64,000 nt of DNA, taken from Paenibacillus aurantius (lineage in GTDB: Bacteria; Bacillota; Bacilli; Paenibacillales; NBRC-103111). Positions 23,638 to 32,785 of the stretch are shown here, piece by piece. The DNA is taken from the NCBI RefSeq assembly GCF_032268605.1, contig NZ_CP130318.1, positions 3,196,001 through 3,260,000 on the forward strand, read 5' to 3'. The position numbers and the translations under genes are program-made. Every line of letters starts with the position of its first letter. Position 1 is the first letter of the stretch. The notes below the pieces were generated by a model. The model was not told the origin of the DNA. It saw nothing but the letters and a program-made list of their open reading frames with translations, and did no database searches.

Positions 23638-24534
23638 TCAGCCCTTCACGGAACCCATCATCACCCCTTTGACGAAATAACGCTGCAGGAATGGATAGAT
23701 GCACAGAATCGGGAAAACGGTAATGACCAGAAGCGCCATCCGGAGCGATTCCGGCGTAGCCCCCGCCACGTTATTGTTCATCGTCTGACCGCCCTGCTGG
23801 GCCGCCCGCTGCATGGAGGAAGACAGCGCCTCCGCCTCCGTCAGCATCTGCTGAAGAAGCGTCTGGACGGGAATCAGGCTTTTATCGGATACAAAATAAG
23901 TCCCGGTGAACCAGTCGTTCCAGTGGGCCACTCCGTTAAAGAGCGAGATGGTGGCCAGCACGGGCCCTGAGAGCGGAAGGATGACGCGCAGGAAAATTTG
24001 AAAATCCCCATAGCCGTCAATCCGTGCCGACTCCTCCAGCTCCTCGGGAATCCCCTGCAGGAAGGTCCGGATGATCACAATATGAAAGAAGCTGAACAGC
24101 ATCGGAATGATATACACCCAGAAGGTGTTAACGAGATGAAGCTTCTGCAGGGTAATGAAATAGGGGATGAAGCCGGCGCTGAAGATCGTCGGCAGGAAGA
24201 TGTAGAACGTGAAGAAGGTACGACCGGGCAGGGTCTTTTTGGACAGGGCGTACGCCATGAGGGTGCAGAGCGAGACATGAAGAATCGTACCGAGCAGCGT
24301 CCTCATAATGGTGATGCGGTATGCCTGCCATATTTTGGGATTGTGGAACACCTGAGCGTAGTTGTCCAGCGTAAACTGGCGCGGATAGAAGTACAGCGCC
24401 CCCAGCATGGAATCCTTGCCGTCATTCAGCGAATAAATGAGGATATAAAGAAACGGATAGAGCATGGACATGCTGAACAGGATCAGGAACGCCCCGTTAA
24501 GAAGGCTGAACAGAGATAGTTTGCGCTTCCCCAT
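23638..24534 (-). CDS. Sugar ABC transporter permease (LplC/YtcP-type)
   Basis: A 298-aa inner-membrane protein with six predicted segments (MALS/MalG-like). The cytoplasmic EAA loop that docks the ATPase is EELEESARIDGYGDFQIFLR, and the typical C terminus YFVKGVMMGSVKG is intact. An insertion near residue 225-260 (QQMLTEAEALSSSMQRAAQQ) extends an outer loop. AAAGGAG lies upstream of the ATG. It lies 21 bases after the partner permease and 125 before the binding lipoprotein, in one minus-strand operon. Confidence 0.93.
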   Translation of the reverse strand: MGKRKLSLFSLLNGAFLILFSMSMLYPFLYILIYSLNDGKDSMLGALYFYPRQFTLDNYAQVFHNPKIWQAYRITIMRTLLGTILHVSLCTLMAYALSKKTLPGRTFFTFYIFLPTIFSAGFIPYFITLQKLHLVNTFWVYIIPMLFSFFHIVIIRTFLQGIPEELEESARIDGYGDFQIFLRVILPLSGPVLATISLFNGVAHWNDWFTGTYFVSDKSLIPVQTLLQQMLTEAEALSSSMQRAAQQGGQTMNNNVAGATPESLRMALLVITVFPILCIYPFLQRYFVKGVMMGSVKG

Positions 24535-24555
24535 TAACGCAACACTCCTTTCGGA

Positions 24556-25473
24556 TTAGAAGAGCGACACGTCGCTGATTTTGCGGGCCACCCGGTTAAC
24601 GGTCACGATGAGCACCAGGGCGATCACGCTCTGGAACAAGCCGACGGCCGCCGCATAGCTGAGACGCCCTTCGCTGATCCCGGAGTTGATGACATGCACG
24701 TCCAGGACACTGCCAATGGCCGCCGTGGCGGGTCCGTTAAGCAGAAGCAGCTGCTCATACCCGGCGCTCATCAGGCTGCCTGTCGCCAAAATGAACAGAA
24801 TGACCGCTATGTTGCGGATGCCGGGCAGCGTCACGTGCCACATCTGGCGGAACCTCCCCGCTCCATCGATGCGGGCCGCCTCATACAGCTGCTGGTCGAT
24901 GCCTGCGATGGCCGCCATGTAGATAATGGAGTTCCACCCGATGTTCTTCCATACGTCGGATCCGAGGATCACCTGGTAGAACCAGGTCGTGTTGTTCAAG
25001 AAGGTAATCGGCTCTTGGATGAGACCGGTCCCCCTCAGGAAATCGTTAACCGGTCCGCCGTAAGGCGTCAGCAAGCGCTGCATAAGCGTCACCACGACAA
25101 CCCAAGAAACGAAGTATGGCAGATACGAAAGCGTTTGCACGACTTTCTTGAATCTAAGGTTACGCACCTCGTTAAGAAGAATGGCCAGAACAATGGGCAT
25201 CGTAAACCCGACGGAGAGCTTCATGGCGCTGATGAGGATCGTGTTGCGGATGAGCTCCCACGCCTGGTAGTACCCGAAGAATTGATGAAAATATTTCAAA
25301 CCGGCCCACGGGCTTCCCGAGAATCCTCCCGAGAACCGGAAGTCTCGGAAGGCGACCTGGATGCCGAAAAGCGGAACATAAGAAAACAGAAAGAACCAGA
25401 CGATCCCGGGCAGCATGAACAGGTAGAACAATTTATGCCGCCAGATTCGCTTCACAAGCGGATGTGCCGTCAT
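24556..25473 (-). CDS. Sugar ABC transporter permease (LplB-type)
   Basis: A 305-aa permease with six membrane segments; LFYLFMLPGIVWFFLFSYVP is the first. The EAA loop is QQLYEAARIDGAGRFRQMWH. The ATG at 25473 follows AAGGAGG by 8 bases; an in-frame ATG at 25587 would add 38 residues overlapping the end of the mannosidase gene and is unlikely. It is the partner of the LplC-type gene downstream. It starts 86 bases after the stop of the GH38 gene, in the same transcription unit. Confidence 0.92.
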   Translation of the reverse strand: MTAHPLVKRIWRHKLFYLFMLPGIVWFFLFSYVPLFGIQVAFRDFRFSGGFSGSPWAGLKYFHQFFGYYQAWELIRNTILISAMKLSVGFTMPIVLAILLNEVRNLRFKKVVQTLSYLPYFVSWVVVVTLMQRLLTPYGGPVNDFLRGTGLIQEPITFLNNTTWFYQVILGSDVWKNIGWNSIIYMAAIAGIDQQLYEAARIDGAGRFRQMWHVTLPGIRNIAVILFILATGSLMSAGYEQLLLLNGPATAAIGSVLDVHVINSGISEGRLSYAAAVGLFQSVIALVLIVTVNRVARKISDVSLF

Positions 25474-25558
25474 ACGCGTATCCTCCTTCCTGGAATGAAG
25501 GCGGCGGACATTAAGTCGAGCGGTTTCTTGAGAAACTGCTTCCGCCTTGGCCGACCGG

Positions 25559-28500
25559 TTAATTTTCATAAGCGGATGCCCGGGCAAGTCTCAGCGTGAT
25601 GATCTCGAAGGGGCCGAATGTTAGCGGAAGGGATCTGTCCTTCACTTCCACCGGCTGAAGCTTGTTCTCCATTAAATCGGAGAGCCACGCTTCCGAGATC
25701 GGGAAGCCTGCCGTCACGGTCGTCTGCAGCCGGGTTCCGGCCGTTTCATACAGGCGGACGATGAGATCGGAGCTCTCCTCCGCCTTCTTGACGGCCTCCA
25801 CCATGACATGCGGATGGCCGGTTAGAAGGAAGGAGCGGCCCGGGGCCAAGGCGCAGCCGGAGTTGGCGGAGCCAGCCGAGTCGCGGCCGGAGCCGGGGAT
25901 TTCGCCTTCAGCCGGATAACCGGCGGATGACGTCGCAGTACCGGCCGCGGGCTGCCGGCCGCGAAGCTCCTCCCCTGCTGCCGCTGCGTTGGAAAGCACC
26001 GCTCCCTGCCCTGTCCCTCCCGCTGCCGGCGCTGCCTGCACCGTACGCAGCGGAACGTTAAGCTCGTATCCGCGCTTATACACTTCCGCTTCAATGGAAT
26101 CTCTCCGGTGGGGAAACAGCGAATACGTGAAGGTATGCTCCGCCCGGTCGGCTTCGGGATCCGGAAAGGACGGGCTGCGCAGCAGGTTCAGATCAAGCTC
26201 GTTCCCTTCCGCCCGATGGCCGTATTTGCAGTCGTTCAGCAGGGCGACGCCGTAATCCGGCTCGGACAAGTCGATGTAATGATGCGCGCAAATCTCATCG
26301 CGGGCGTAATCCCACATCGTGTTCCGGTGTGTCGGCCGCTGGTAGAAGCCGAACTGGATGTCGCAGGTGACGGAGGGCGTCCGGACGTTGACCGGGAACG
26401 ACGTGCGAAGCATCCGGCCCGATTCCCTCCAGTCGACGGTCGTCTCAAAATCGATCCTCCGGCTTCCTTCCGTCAGCACCACCCGCTGGACGAGCTCGGA
26501 ATGGCCGTAGGTGTACCGCATGATCAGCCCGACCGTCGGGCCGTCGGCGAATTCTTCGACCTGCCGGAGAACAAAAGGATCTCCGCCGCTCCCAGTCAGC
26601 CGGTATTCCTGACGGAAATCCCAGGCATCGCCGTCATCGGAGTACACCGTCAGCCGATTCGCCTTCCGTCCGTGCGGCACGATCTCCCGGCTGTTCTCCT
26701 TGTCGAAGATCGAGACGGCCGCCCCGTCCGCACCGAAGCGCACGGCCACCCTATCATTCTCCAGACGAAGCTCCTTCGCCGAGGCGCTCGGTGACGGGGC
26801 GGCCGCCAACCGGTTATCCGCCCGTTCCGGCGAACTCGCCGGGGCGGCTTCCAGCGCGTGTGCTTCCACCAACGCGAAACCCATAGGCGGAACGCTTACC
26901 TCCTGCCAGCCTCCAGGCAGCTTCAGCCATTCCTTGCGTTCCCACGGCAGGGAATTGAACACGGCCGCCCCGCCGCCCGCGGCAGTAAAGCCGGAAACCG
27001 CCTGCCCATAGGCCTCCGCCGTCATTCGTTCCGTCCTCTCGGCGAGCACCCGGTACCGCTCCAGCGATTCGTCATAAACCCGCTTGATGGAGGAGCCCGG
27101 AAGAATATCATGGAACTGATACAGGAGCACTTCCTTCCAGATCCTCTCCAGCTCCTCCGCCGGGTAAGGGCTGCCGCCGGCCATTTCCGCCAGAATAGCG
27201 GCGAATTCCAGCTCGCGCAGCACTTTCTCCAGCTTCCGGTTGTATCGTTTGTTCCGGCCTTGGCTCGTCAGCGTACCCTGATGGCGCTCGAGATACAGCT
27301 CCCCGCGCCAAGTCTGGTAGCGGTCCTTGCCTTCTTCAAGCCGTTCGAAGAACCGCCAGGAAGGCTCCTGCTCGACCGGGCACAGCCCGAGCAGGTTCTT
27401 CTCTCTAGCTAACCGTTCCAGGTGCTCTTCCCCCGGCCCGCCGCCTCCGTCTCCGATGCCGAACAGCAGGAGGGCCCGGTCCGACACACCCTTATCCAGA
27501 TACTGCTCCTCCGTCTTCACGATAGACCGGGGGGCCGCCGGGCTGTTGTAGGTATCCTCCGGAGGCATGTGGGTCAGAACCTGCGAGCCGTCAATCCCTT
27601 CCCACAGAAAGGTGTGATGAGGGTGCCGGTTGTAGACGCTCCACGACAGCTTCTGGGTCATCATATATTCGACGCCGGCCTTGCGGAGAATTTGCGGCAG
27701 GCTCGCCGTATAGCCGAATACATCCGGCATCCACAGCGACTTCATTTCCAGGCCGAACTCCTGCTGAAAGAAGCGCTTGCCGTATAAGATTTGACGGACG
27801 AGCGATTCGCCTCCCGGCACGTTCGTGTCCGACTCCACCCACATGGCCCCCTGCGGCTCCCAGCGCCCTTCCCGGATCCTCTCCTTCACCCGCGCGTACA
27901 GCTTCGGATAATGCTCCTTCATCCATTCGTACAGCTGGGGCTGGCTTGCCCCGAACACGTAGTCGGGATAACGCTCCATCATCTTAAGGGCGGTGGAGAA
28001 GGTGCGGGCCCCTTTGCGGATCGTCTCCCGGATCGGCCACAGCCAGGCCAGATCGATATGGGCATGACCGACTGCGCTGATCGTTAGAACGGGATCGCCC
28101 CCTTGCTTAGCGAGCTGTTCGCCCAGAAGACTCCGTGCCTCCTTCACCTGATCCTCGGACAGATCCGTTAACAGAAGGGAAGCCTCGTACAGCTTCCGGA
28201 AGAGGCGTTCCTTGCGGGCCGAGCCCTCCGGCAGCCGTTCTGCCGTTTCGAGCAGCACCTCCGCATCGTAGTAGAGCTGCCGAACCTCCTCCCGGCAAAC
28301 GGCAACGACCGCTTCCTTCAAGGTTCCGCTCCGATACTTTCCGAACAGGTCATTACAGCCGGCATCGGCCCATACATCGATCGTTTCTCGGCCGGTCGAG
28401 GCCTCCGCTACCTCCACCACCCGCTTGCCCGGGAGTCCCAAAGAGTAATCGAACTCGGAATTGACATTAGTCAACCCCTGGACAGGACTACCTTCGCCGT

Positions 28501-28789
28501 CCACCAGACACATCTCCCCGTTAATATCCAGAAGAAGCACTACTTTACGGCCTGCGGCCGATTCGGGCACCGCACCAGCAAAATGAAACCAGGCACAGTC
28601 CCACAGGCTTCCCCACCGGTCACCGGCCTTTAGGTCAACTCTTGCTCCGGACGTCCGTTCCTCGTAGGGTACCGGTTCCCGCGTTACCCAGGCGCTAACG
28701 GTAAGCTCGGAAACCGGCTCGTAAATTCGTTCCTGCAGCCTTTGCAGCAGGGCTCTTAATTGGTTGGATTTGATGACTTCATAGGGCAT
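25559..28789 (-). CDS. GH38 alpha-mannosidase
   Basis: A 1076-aa intracellular glycoside hydrolase of family 38. GHAHIDLAWLWP (near residue 240) provides zinc ligands, WMPDVFGYTASLPQIL contains the nucleophile Asp (about residue 356), and MWVESDTNVPGGE precedes it. The N-terminal 230 residues are the usual alpha-mannosidase ancillary domain and the C-terminal half the beta-sandwich domains (GFYQRPTHRNTMWDYAR). No signal peptide is present. Two low-complexity Ala/Gly/Pro insertions occur near residues 655-680 and 915-975, not typical for the family. The gene is first in the minus-strand importer operon, so the pathway is import of mannosides and cytoplasmic hydrolysis. An AT-rich putative operator lies 73 bases upstream. 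Confidence 0.93.
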   Translation of the reverse strand: MPYEVIKSNQLRALLQRLQERIYEPVSELTVSAWVTREPVPYEERTSGARVDLKAGDRWGSLWDCAWFHFAGAVPESAAGRKVVLLLDINGEMCLVDGEGSPVQGLTNVNSEFDYSLGLPGKRVVEVAEASTGRETIDVWADAGCNDLFGKYRSGTLKEAVVAVCREEVRQLYYDAEVLLETAERLPEGSARKERLFRKLYEASLLLTDLSEDQVKEARSLLGEQLAKQGGDPVLTISAVGHAHIDLAWLWPIRETIRKGARTFSTALKMMERYPDYVFGASQPQLYEWMKEHYPKLYARVKERIREGRWEPQGAMWVESDTNVPGGESLVRQILYGKRFFQQEFGLEMKSLWMPDVFGYTASLPQILRKAGVEYMMTQKLSWSVYNRHPHHTFLWEGIDGSQVLTHMPPEDTYNSPAAPRSIVKTEEQYLDKGVSDRALLLFGIGDGGGGPGEEHLERLAREKNLLGLCPVEQEPSWRFFERLEEGKDRYQTWRGELYLERHQGTLTSQGRNKRYNRKLEKVLRELEFAAILAEMAGGSPYPAEELERIWKEVLLYQFHDILPGSSIKRVYDESLERYRVLAERTERMTAEAYGQAVSGFTAAGGGAAVFNSLPWERKEWLKLPGGWQEVSVPPMGFALVEAHALEAAPASSPERADNRLAAAPSPSASAKELRLENDRVAVRFGADGAAVSIFDKENSREIVPHGRKANRLTVYSDDGDAWDFRQEYRLTGSGGDPFVLRQVEEFADGPTVGLIMRYTYGHSELVQRVVLTEGSRRIDFETTVDWRESGRMLRTSFPVNVRTPSVTCDIQFGFYQRPTHRNTMWDYARDEICAHHYIDLSEPDYGVALLNDCKYGHRAEGNELDLNLLRSPSFPDPEADRAEHTFTYSLFPHRRDSIEAEVYKRGYELNVPLRTVQAAPAAGGTGQGAVLSNAAAAGEELRGRQPAAGTATSSAGYPAEGEIPGSGRDSAGSANSGCALAPGRSFLLTGHPHVMVEAVKKAEESSDLIVRLYETAGTRLQTTVTAGFPISEAWLSDLMENKLQPVEVKDRSLPLTFGPFEIITLRLARASAYEN

Positions 28790-28861
28790 CGGCTCTCTCG
28801 TCTCCTTTACACATCGAAGTGGGATGGAGCTGCCTTTCGTCTCTCCCTAACTATAATCTAA

Positions 28862-28874
28862 ATATTGTATATAT
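28862..28874 (-). promoter_or_regulatory. Putative operator of the sugar island (copy 1)
   Basis: On the minus strand this reads ATATATACAATAT. The same 13-mer occurs exactly at 30351-30363 and with one mismatch at 30191-30203. It lies 73 bases upstream of the GH38 start and its operon. Recurrence next to three genes of one locus is the evidence; low sequence complexity is the caveat. Confidence 0.5.
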
Positions 28875-28991
28875 TCAATATATTTTTAATACTTGACTGA
28901 ATGCACAAAAAAACCGGCCCCCTTCTGGAACCGGCTGCTGTTACGGCTAAATGCCATCACAGAGAAATAAATCATTCGGAAGACCGCCGTT

Positions 28992-30168
28992 CTACAGCTC
29001 AGGGGGACCGGCAGTCGTCTGGCGCACGACAAGCTCGGGCGTCAGCAGCGTTTTGGCATCCTTTCCTATCTTGCCGCTCCCCTTCTGGATCACCTTCAGC
29101 AGCTTCTCCGCCGCCTGCACGCCCATATTGTATTCAAACTGCTTGATGTGCGTAAAAATACTGAATTCCTCGACGATCGAGGTAGGGTCATCGAAGCTCA
29201 CGATCGATAAATCCTCGGGAACCTTCAGGCCTGCCTGTCTCGCCATCTGATAAATCTGCACCCCGAGCGTTCCGTTCAGGGAAATGTAAGCCGTCGCCAT
29301 CCGGTTGCGGATGTACCGGTAGAGCGGATGAGTCTCCGCATCCTTCAAGCTTTCCACCCGGAAATCCGTAATGATATGAGCGGGATTAATAAGCGCCCCT
29401 TTGTTCTTCAGGGCATTCATATAGCCTTCTATCCGCTCCTGGACGGTCACCGTCTGCAGAGGGGAATCCGAGCAGATCGCGATGTCCCGATGACCCAGTT
29501 CCCACAGATGATCGACTGCGAGGGCGGTGCCCGCCCGGCCGTCCGCCGCGATATAATTCGTTTCTACCCCTGGCAAATAACGGTCGATCAGCACAAACGG
29601 GAACCCCGTAAACTTCATGGCGAGAATTTCCTCGTTGTACTGCTCCTCGTCGACCGGAAAAATAAGAAGGCCCTCGGCCCCCATTTCCTTCAAGGTTTTG
29701 ATGGCTTCCTTCTCTTTCTGGATGTCGCCCTCCGATAGGAGAATGACACTGCGGTAGCCTTTCGATTCAAGCCCCTTCGAAATTCCGTCAATAAGCCGGA
29801 TGGCGAAATAATCGCAAATGGAGGGCATGATCAGTCCTATGATGCCGGTAACCGGTCCGCGGTCCGCCCGCTCGGCAGACGTCTTGGCTCCGCCCGGCTG
29901 CTTGGAAGGCGTTTCGGCGCCGGTTTCCTCGGACTCTCTTCCGCTTACGAAGCTTCCGCGTCCCGGCACGCGCGTAATGATCTTCTCATTGGCAAGGCCT
30001 GACAAGGCGTTGACCACCGTGATTTTACTGACGTTAAACAGCTCCATCAGCTCCTTCTCGGTCGGAATGCGGTCGCCTTCCTTTAAGCCCCTGGAGTTGA
30101 TGAGATCCCGGATATAATCTTGAATTTTCTGGTATAACGGGGTTCTTTCGGTTGTGTTGATAAGTCAT
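28992..30168 (-). CDS. GntR-HTH / LacI-type sugar regulator (AraR-like), apparent N-terminal frameshift
   Basis: A regulator with a GntR winged helix at the N terminus and a LacI-type periplasmic-binding sugar domain (TGIIGLIMPSICDYFAIRLI onwards), the AraR architecture. From ATG 30168 the frame reads MTYQHNRKNP, then must skip one base near 30138 to continue LYQKIQDYIRDLI and the helix-turn-helix IPTEKELMELFNVSKITVVN. Without the skip the protein lacks half of its DNA-binding domain and would start at 30047. The extra base lies next to a CCCC run, so sequencing error, a recent mutation or +1 frameshifting are all possible. It lies upstream of the GH38 operon, on the same strand, and is the natural candidate to control it. 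Confidence 0.8.
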
Positions 30169-30190
30169 CACCAAATTTCCGTCCAAATTT

Positions 30191-30203
30191 ATATATATAA
30201 TAT
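30191..30203 (+). promoter_or_regulatory. Putative operator of the sugar island (copy 2)
   Basis: ATATATATAATAT, one mismatch from the other two copies, 23 bases upstream of the regulator's ATG at 30168. This position would allow autoregulation. Confidence 0.4.
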
Positions 30204-30350
30204 ATCCAATTATTGCCCAATGCAACCCGCCCCTCTGTACGCGTAGGAAAAGAGGGGGAGCACCCCGGCTTAAAGACTTATGACTCTTGCCTCATTTGTT
30301 TCAAAATGAAGGGGCTTTTTTGACAACCTTTGTCGAATGACTTGAAATTA

Positions 30351-30363
30351 ATATATACAATAT
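30351..30363 (+). promoter_or_regulatory. Putative operator of the sugar island (copy 3)
   Basis: ATATATACAATAT, exact match to copy 1, 146 bases upstream of the divergent GxGYxYP gene. The 340-base gap 30169-30508 contains copies 2 and 3, a CTTGAAATTA-type AT-rich stretch and no ORF I can support. Confidence 0.5.
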
Positions 30364-30508
30364 ATTAAATATTACTTGTTGGATGCTGTCTCTCGCTTAT
30401 CGCCTTTTTTTGGAAAGATCAGTTCGGAAAGGTCAGGAGGTGAAGCGATCCCCGCAAGGCAGGTGTTTTTGGCTACCCATACCCTAATAAGACGAGGTGT
30501 TCCGAAGC

Positions 30509-32602
30509 ATGATCCGTAAGCTTACCGCCGTCACTCTCGCTTGTGTATGCACACTCTCCCTCTCCTGGTCCGCATTCGCCGATTCCGGCGCTTCCGGCGA
30601 GCCGTCCTCCTCACGGCCGGGAGCAGGCTCTATTACATGGCCCGCCCAGCAGCAGCTCCCCACGTTCTCCAAAGCCAAAGAGCTGGAGGTGGCGGATATC
30701 TATGACGCGCCAGGGGATATCAAGCTTCTACTCTCCACCCTCCAAGGTCTCGTTAACCGTCAAGAGCCCCGCCTCTACTTGCTGGAAAATAAAGAAGAAG
30801 GGAAGTTTACTTGGCTGAACGATCTGGACATTCCCTACAAAGTGCGGGACAACTACTGGGATATCGTTGAGCGCTTCCGGGAGGAAGCGAAGGGCGTCAT
30901 CGTCTATGACCCGGCCGTTCCCGATTCCATCAACGTCGCGACGACTCTGGCCGGCATTAAAGATGCCGTTGTCGCCAGTCCCGAGCTGGCGAAGAAGCTG
31001 GCAGCCGCCCCTTATCGCCTTCCTGTGCTTGAAGATCTGCAGGGCCGCTTCAAGAACCGGCTGGACGCGTACACATGGCAGTTCGACCATCTCTGGAGCC
31101 AGACCACCCACCGGATGCTCGTTGGCCTGAGCCCGGACACGTCCATTCGCCTGCCCTCCAGTCTTCCCCCTTCCTTCCGGATCGTTGCGGAAGAGACCAA
31201 GCAGGAGCGGGATGCCGGTAACCGCCAAGTCTATTCCCTAGACCTGTCTTCCTTCCTCGGCCAAGACTCCGTCTACCTGCGCTTCGAGGATGCTTTTCCG
31301 CAGGACGGCTGGGGAACGGCCGTTCATGAAGTGACCGTGGAAGCCGACGGACAACCCATCGCCCATTTCATTCCCGGGACGCCTGAGGAGGAGCCCTATC
31401 TCTTTGACGCCCAGAGCTCCCAGCTCTCTTCGGGAAGCGGCGGGCACCGTTTTGCCGATAACGGCCGTTACTTTGTTTACAAGTTCACCCCGCCTGCCGG
31501 AACCAAACAGCTGACCGCCAAAGTGGACATGTGGAACCAGTTCAAGGTCTGGGCAGGCAATGAGCAGCCGCCTTCCTCCGGGCAGAAGGAGCCTTATGGC
31601 TATTTAAGGGATTATGCCGTTTCCAACAAGGCGATGGTGTTCTGGCTGGACTCTAACGTTCCGGAGCAGCGGGAGCTGTTCGAGCGGATCCTCTCGTCCG
31701 TCGATCCGGGAACCCCTTACCTGGGCTGGTTCAGCAACGACGTGGAGGGAGAGTTCAACTCCGTGGAAATTACTTCCCGCCACAGCGTCTATGTGCTGGC
31801 AGCCGACTGGTTCAGCAACCTGACGGTATTTTCGGGAACGAAGGCGGATGCCGCTCCTGCGAAGCCGGTTCAAGCCCCGAAGCTGGAAAACAAAATCTAT
31901 GTCACCTATACGATGAGTGAGGGAGATAACCTCCAATACAACCAGCACCGCATGCGTATTCTGTGGGACGATCCGAACCGGGGCAAGGTTCCGATCAACT
32001 GGACGTCCAGTCCCTTGCTGGACGACGCGGCTCCGGCCATTCTGGGGCATTACCGGAAGACGGCTACCGCCAACGACCTGTTGATCGCCGGTCCTTCAGG
32101 AGCGGGATACTTCTATCCCAATGCCTGGCCGGATGACACCTTCGCCGCCTACCTGAAGAAAACCTATCCGTATCTGAAGAGGACCGGCATGACCATTCCA
32201 TACGTGCTCAACCGCATCGACGGCCAGAACGTTCCGCTTAGCAAAGCCAAAGCCGATGCCTACGAAGACGAGTACAAGGTACCGGGCCTTTTCCTCAGCT
32301 GGGAGGATCGGCACGGAGTCGAGCTGGCGAACGGTACGCTTCCGGTGTCGACCATTCAAGGCATCAGCACGGTGCAGGACGGGCAGCGAATTCTAGCCGA
32401 CGCGAAGGCCAAGTGGGACGGAAAGTCGCCGTTGTTCGTGTCCCTCGGGGCATTGGCGTGGAGCATGACGCCTACGGATCTGATGAAGCTGACCGATTCC
32501 CTTGGTCCCGAATTTGAAGCGGTACGGGCCGATCACTACTTTACGCTCCTGCGTGAAGCTAACGGTCTCCCTCCCCGCTCCGCTTCGGAAGAAGCACGCT
32601 GA
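30509..32602 (+). CDS. Secreted GxGYxYP-domain protein (putative glycoside hydrolase)
   Basis: A 697-aa exported protein. The signal peptide is MIRKLTAVTLACVCTLSLSW followed by a cleavage site at AFA|DSG. The name-giving motif GPSGAGYFYPNAW is at about residue 530, with the family's N-terminal domain visible as LQGLVNRQEPRLYLL. Between them is an inserted beta-rich module (about 225-350, DLSSFLGQDSVYLRF) of carbohydrate-binding appearance. GxGYxYP proteins are uncharacterised or putative hydrolases associated with polysaccharide utilisation. ATG 30509 lies 9 bases after GAGGTG; the in-frame GTG at 30497 overlaps that site. It is divergent from the regulator gene and shares the AT-rich operator motif. 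Confidence 0.88.
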   Translation: MIRKLTAVTLACVCTLSLSWSAFADSGASGEPSSSRPGAGSITWPAQQQLPTFSKAKELEVADIYDAPGDIKLLLSTLQGLVNRQEPRLYLLENKEEGKFTWLNDLDIPYKVRDNYWDIVERFREEAKGVIVYDPAVPDSINVATTLAGIKDAVVASPELAKKLAAAPYRLPVLEDLQGRFKNRLDAYTWQFDHLWSQTTHRMLVGLSPDTSIRLPSSLPPSFRIVAEETKQERDAGNRQVYSLDLSSFLGQDSVYLRFEDAFPQDGWGTAVHEVTVEADGQPIAHFIPGTPEEEPYLFDAQSSQLSSGSGGHRFADNGRYFVYKFTPPAGTKQLTAKVDMWNQFKVWAGNEQPPSSGQKEPYGYLRDYAVSNKAMVFWLDSNVPEQRELFERILSSVDPGTPYLGWFSNDVEGEFNSVEITSRHSVYVLAADWFSNLTVFSGTKADAAPAKPVQAPKLENKIYVTYTMSEGDNLQYNQHRMRILWDDPNRGKVPINWTSSPLLDDAAPAILGHYRKTATANDLLIAGPSGAGYFYPNAWPDDTFAAYLKKTYPYLKRTGMTIPYVLNRIDGQNVPLSKAKADAYEDEYKVPGLFLSWEDRHGVELANGTLPVSTIQGISTVQDGQRILADAKAKWDGKSPLFVSLGALAWSMTPTDLMKLTDSLGPEFEAVRADHYFTLLREANGLPPRSASEEAR

Positions 32603-32648
32603 TTTGCTTGTGTCTGACTTGGGAAGCGAATAAGAAGCTGATATCATG

Positions 32649-32687
32649 AAAAAAGCTCCGAGGGCTTTATCGCCTCGGAGCTTTTTT
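32649..32687 (+). terminator. Rho-independent terminator
   Basis: AAAAAAGCTCCGAGG / CCTCGGAGCTTTTTT, a 15-bp perfect stem about 50 bases after the GxGYxYP gene. It may also end transcripts arriving from the convergent beta-helix gene. Confidence 0.92.
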
Positions 32688-32785
32688 GGTCCCTTTTGTT
32701 TATTGAAGCTTCTCAAAAGCAAAGTTAGGTTAATCTTCTTGCAATCCGCTTCTGTTTGCGCCATTACGGCTATATGAAGCCGGAT

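Noticed and set aside
25127-25140. A cre-like sequence CGAAAGCGTTTGCA
   Set aside because: It lies inside the LplB permease coding region, far from a promoter; kept out although internal cre sites are known.
24694-25599. A 301-codon plus-strand frame
   Set aside because: Antisense to the LplB permease, whose membrane segments and EAA loop are certain. The antisense translation is a charged, motif-free sequence.
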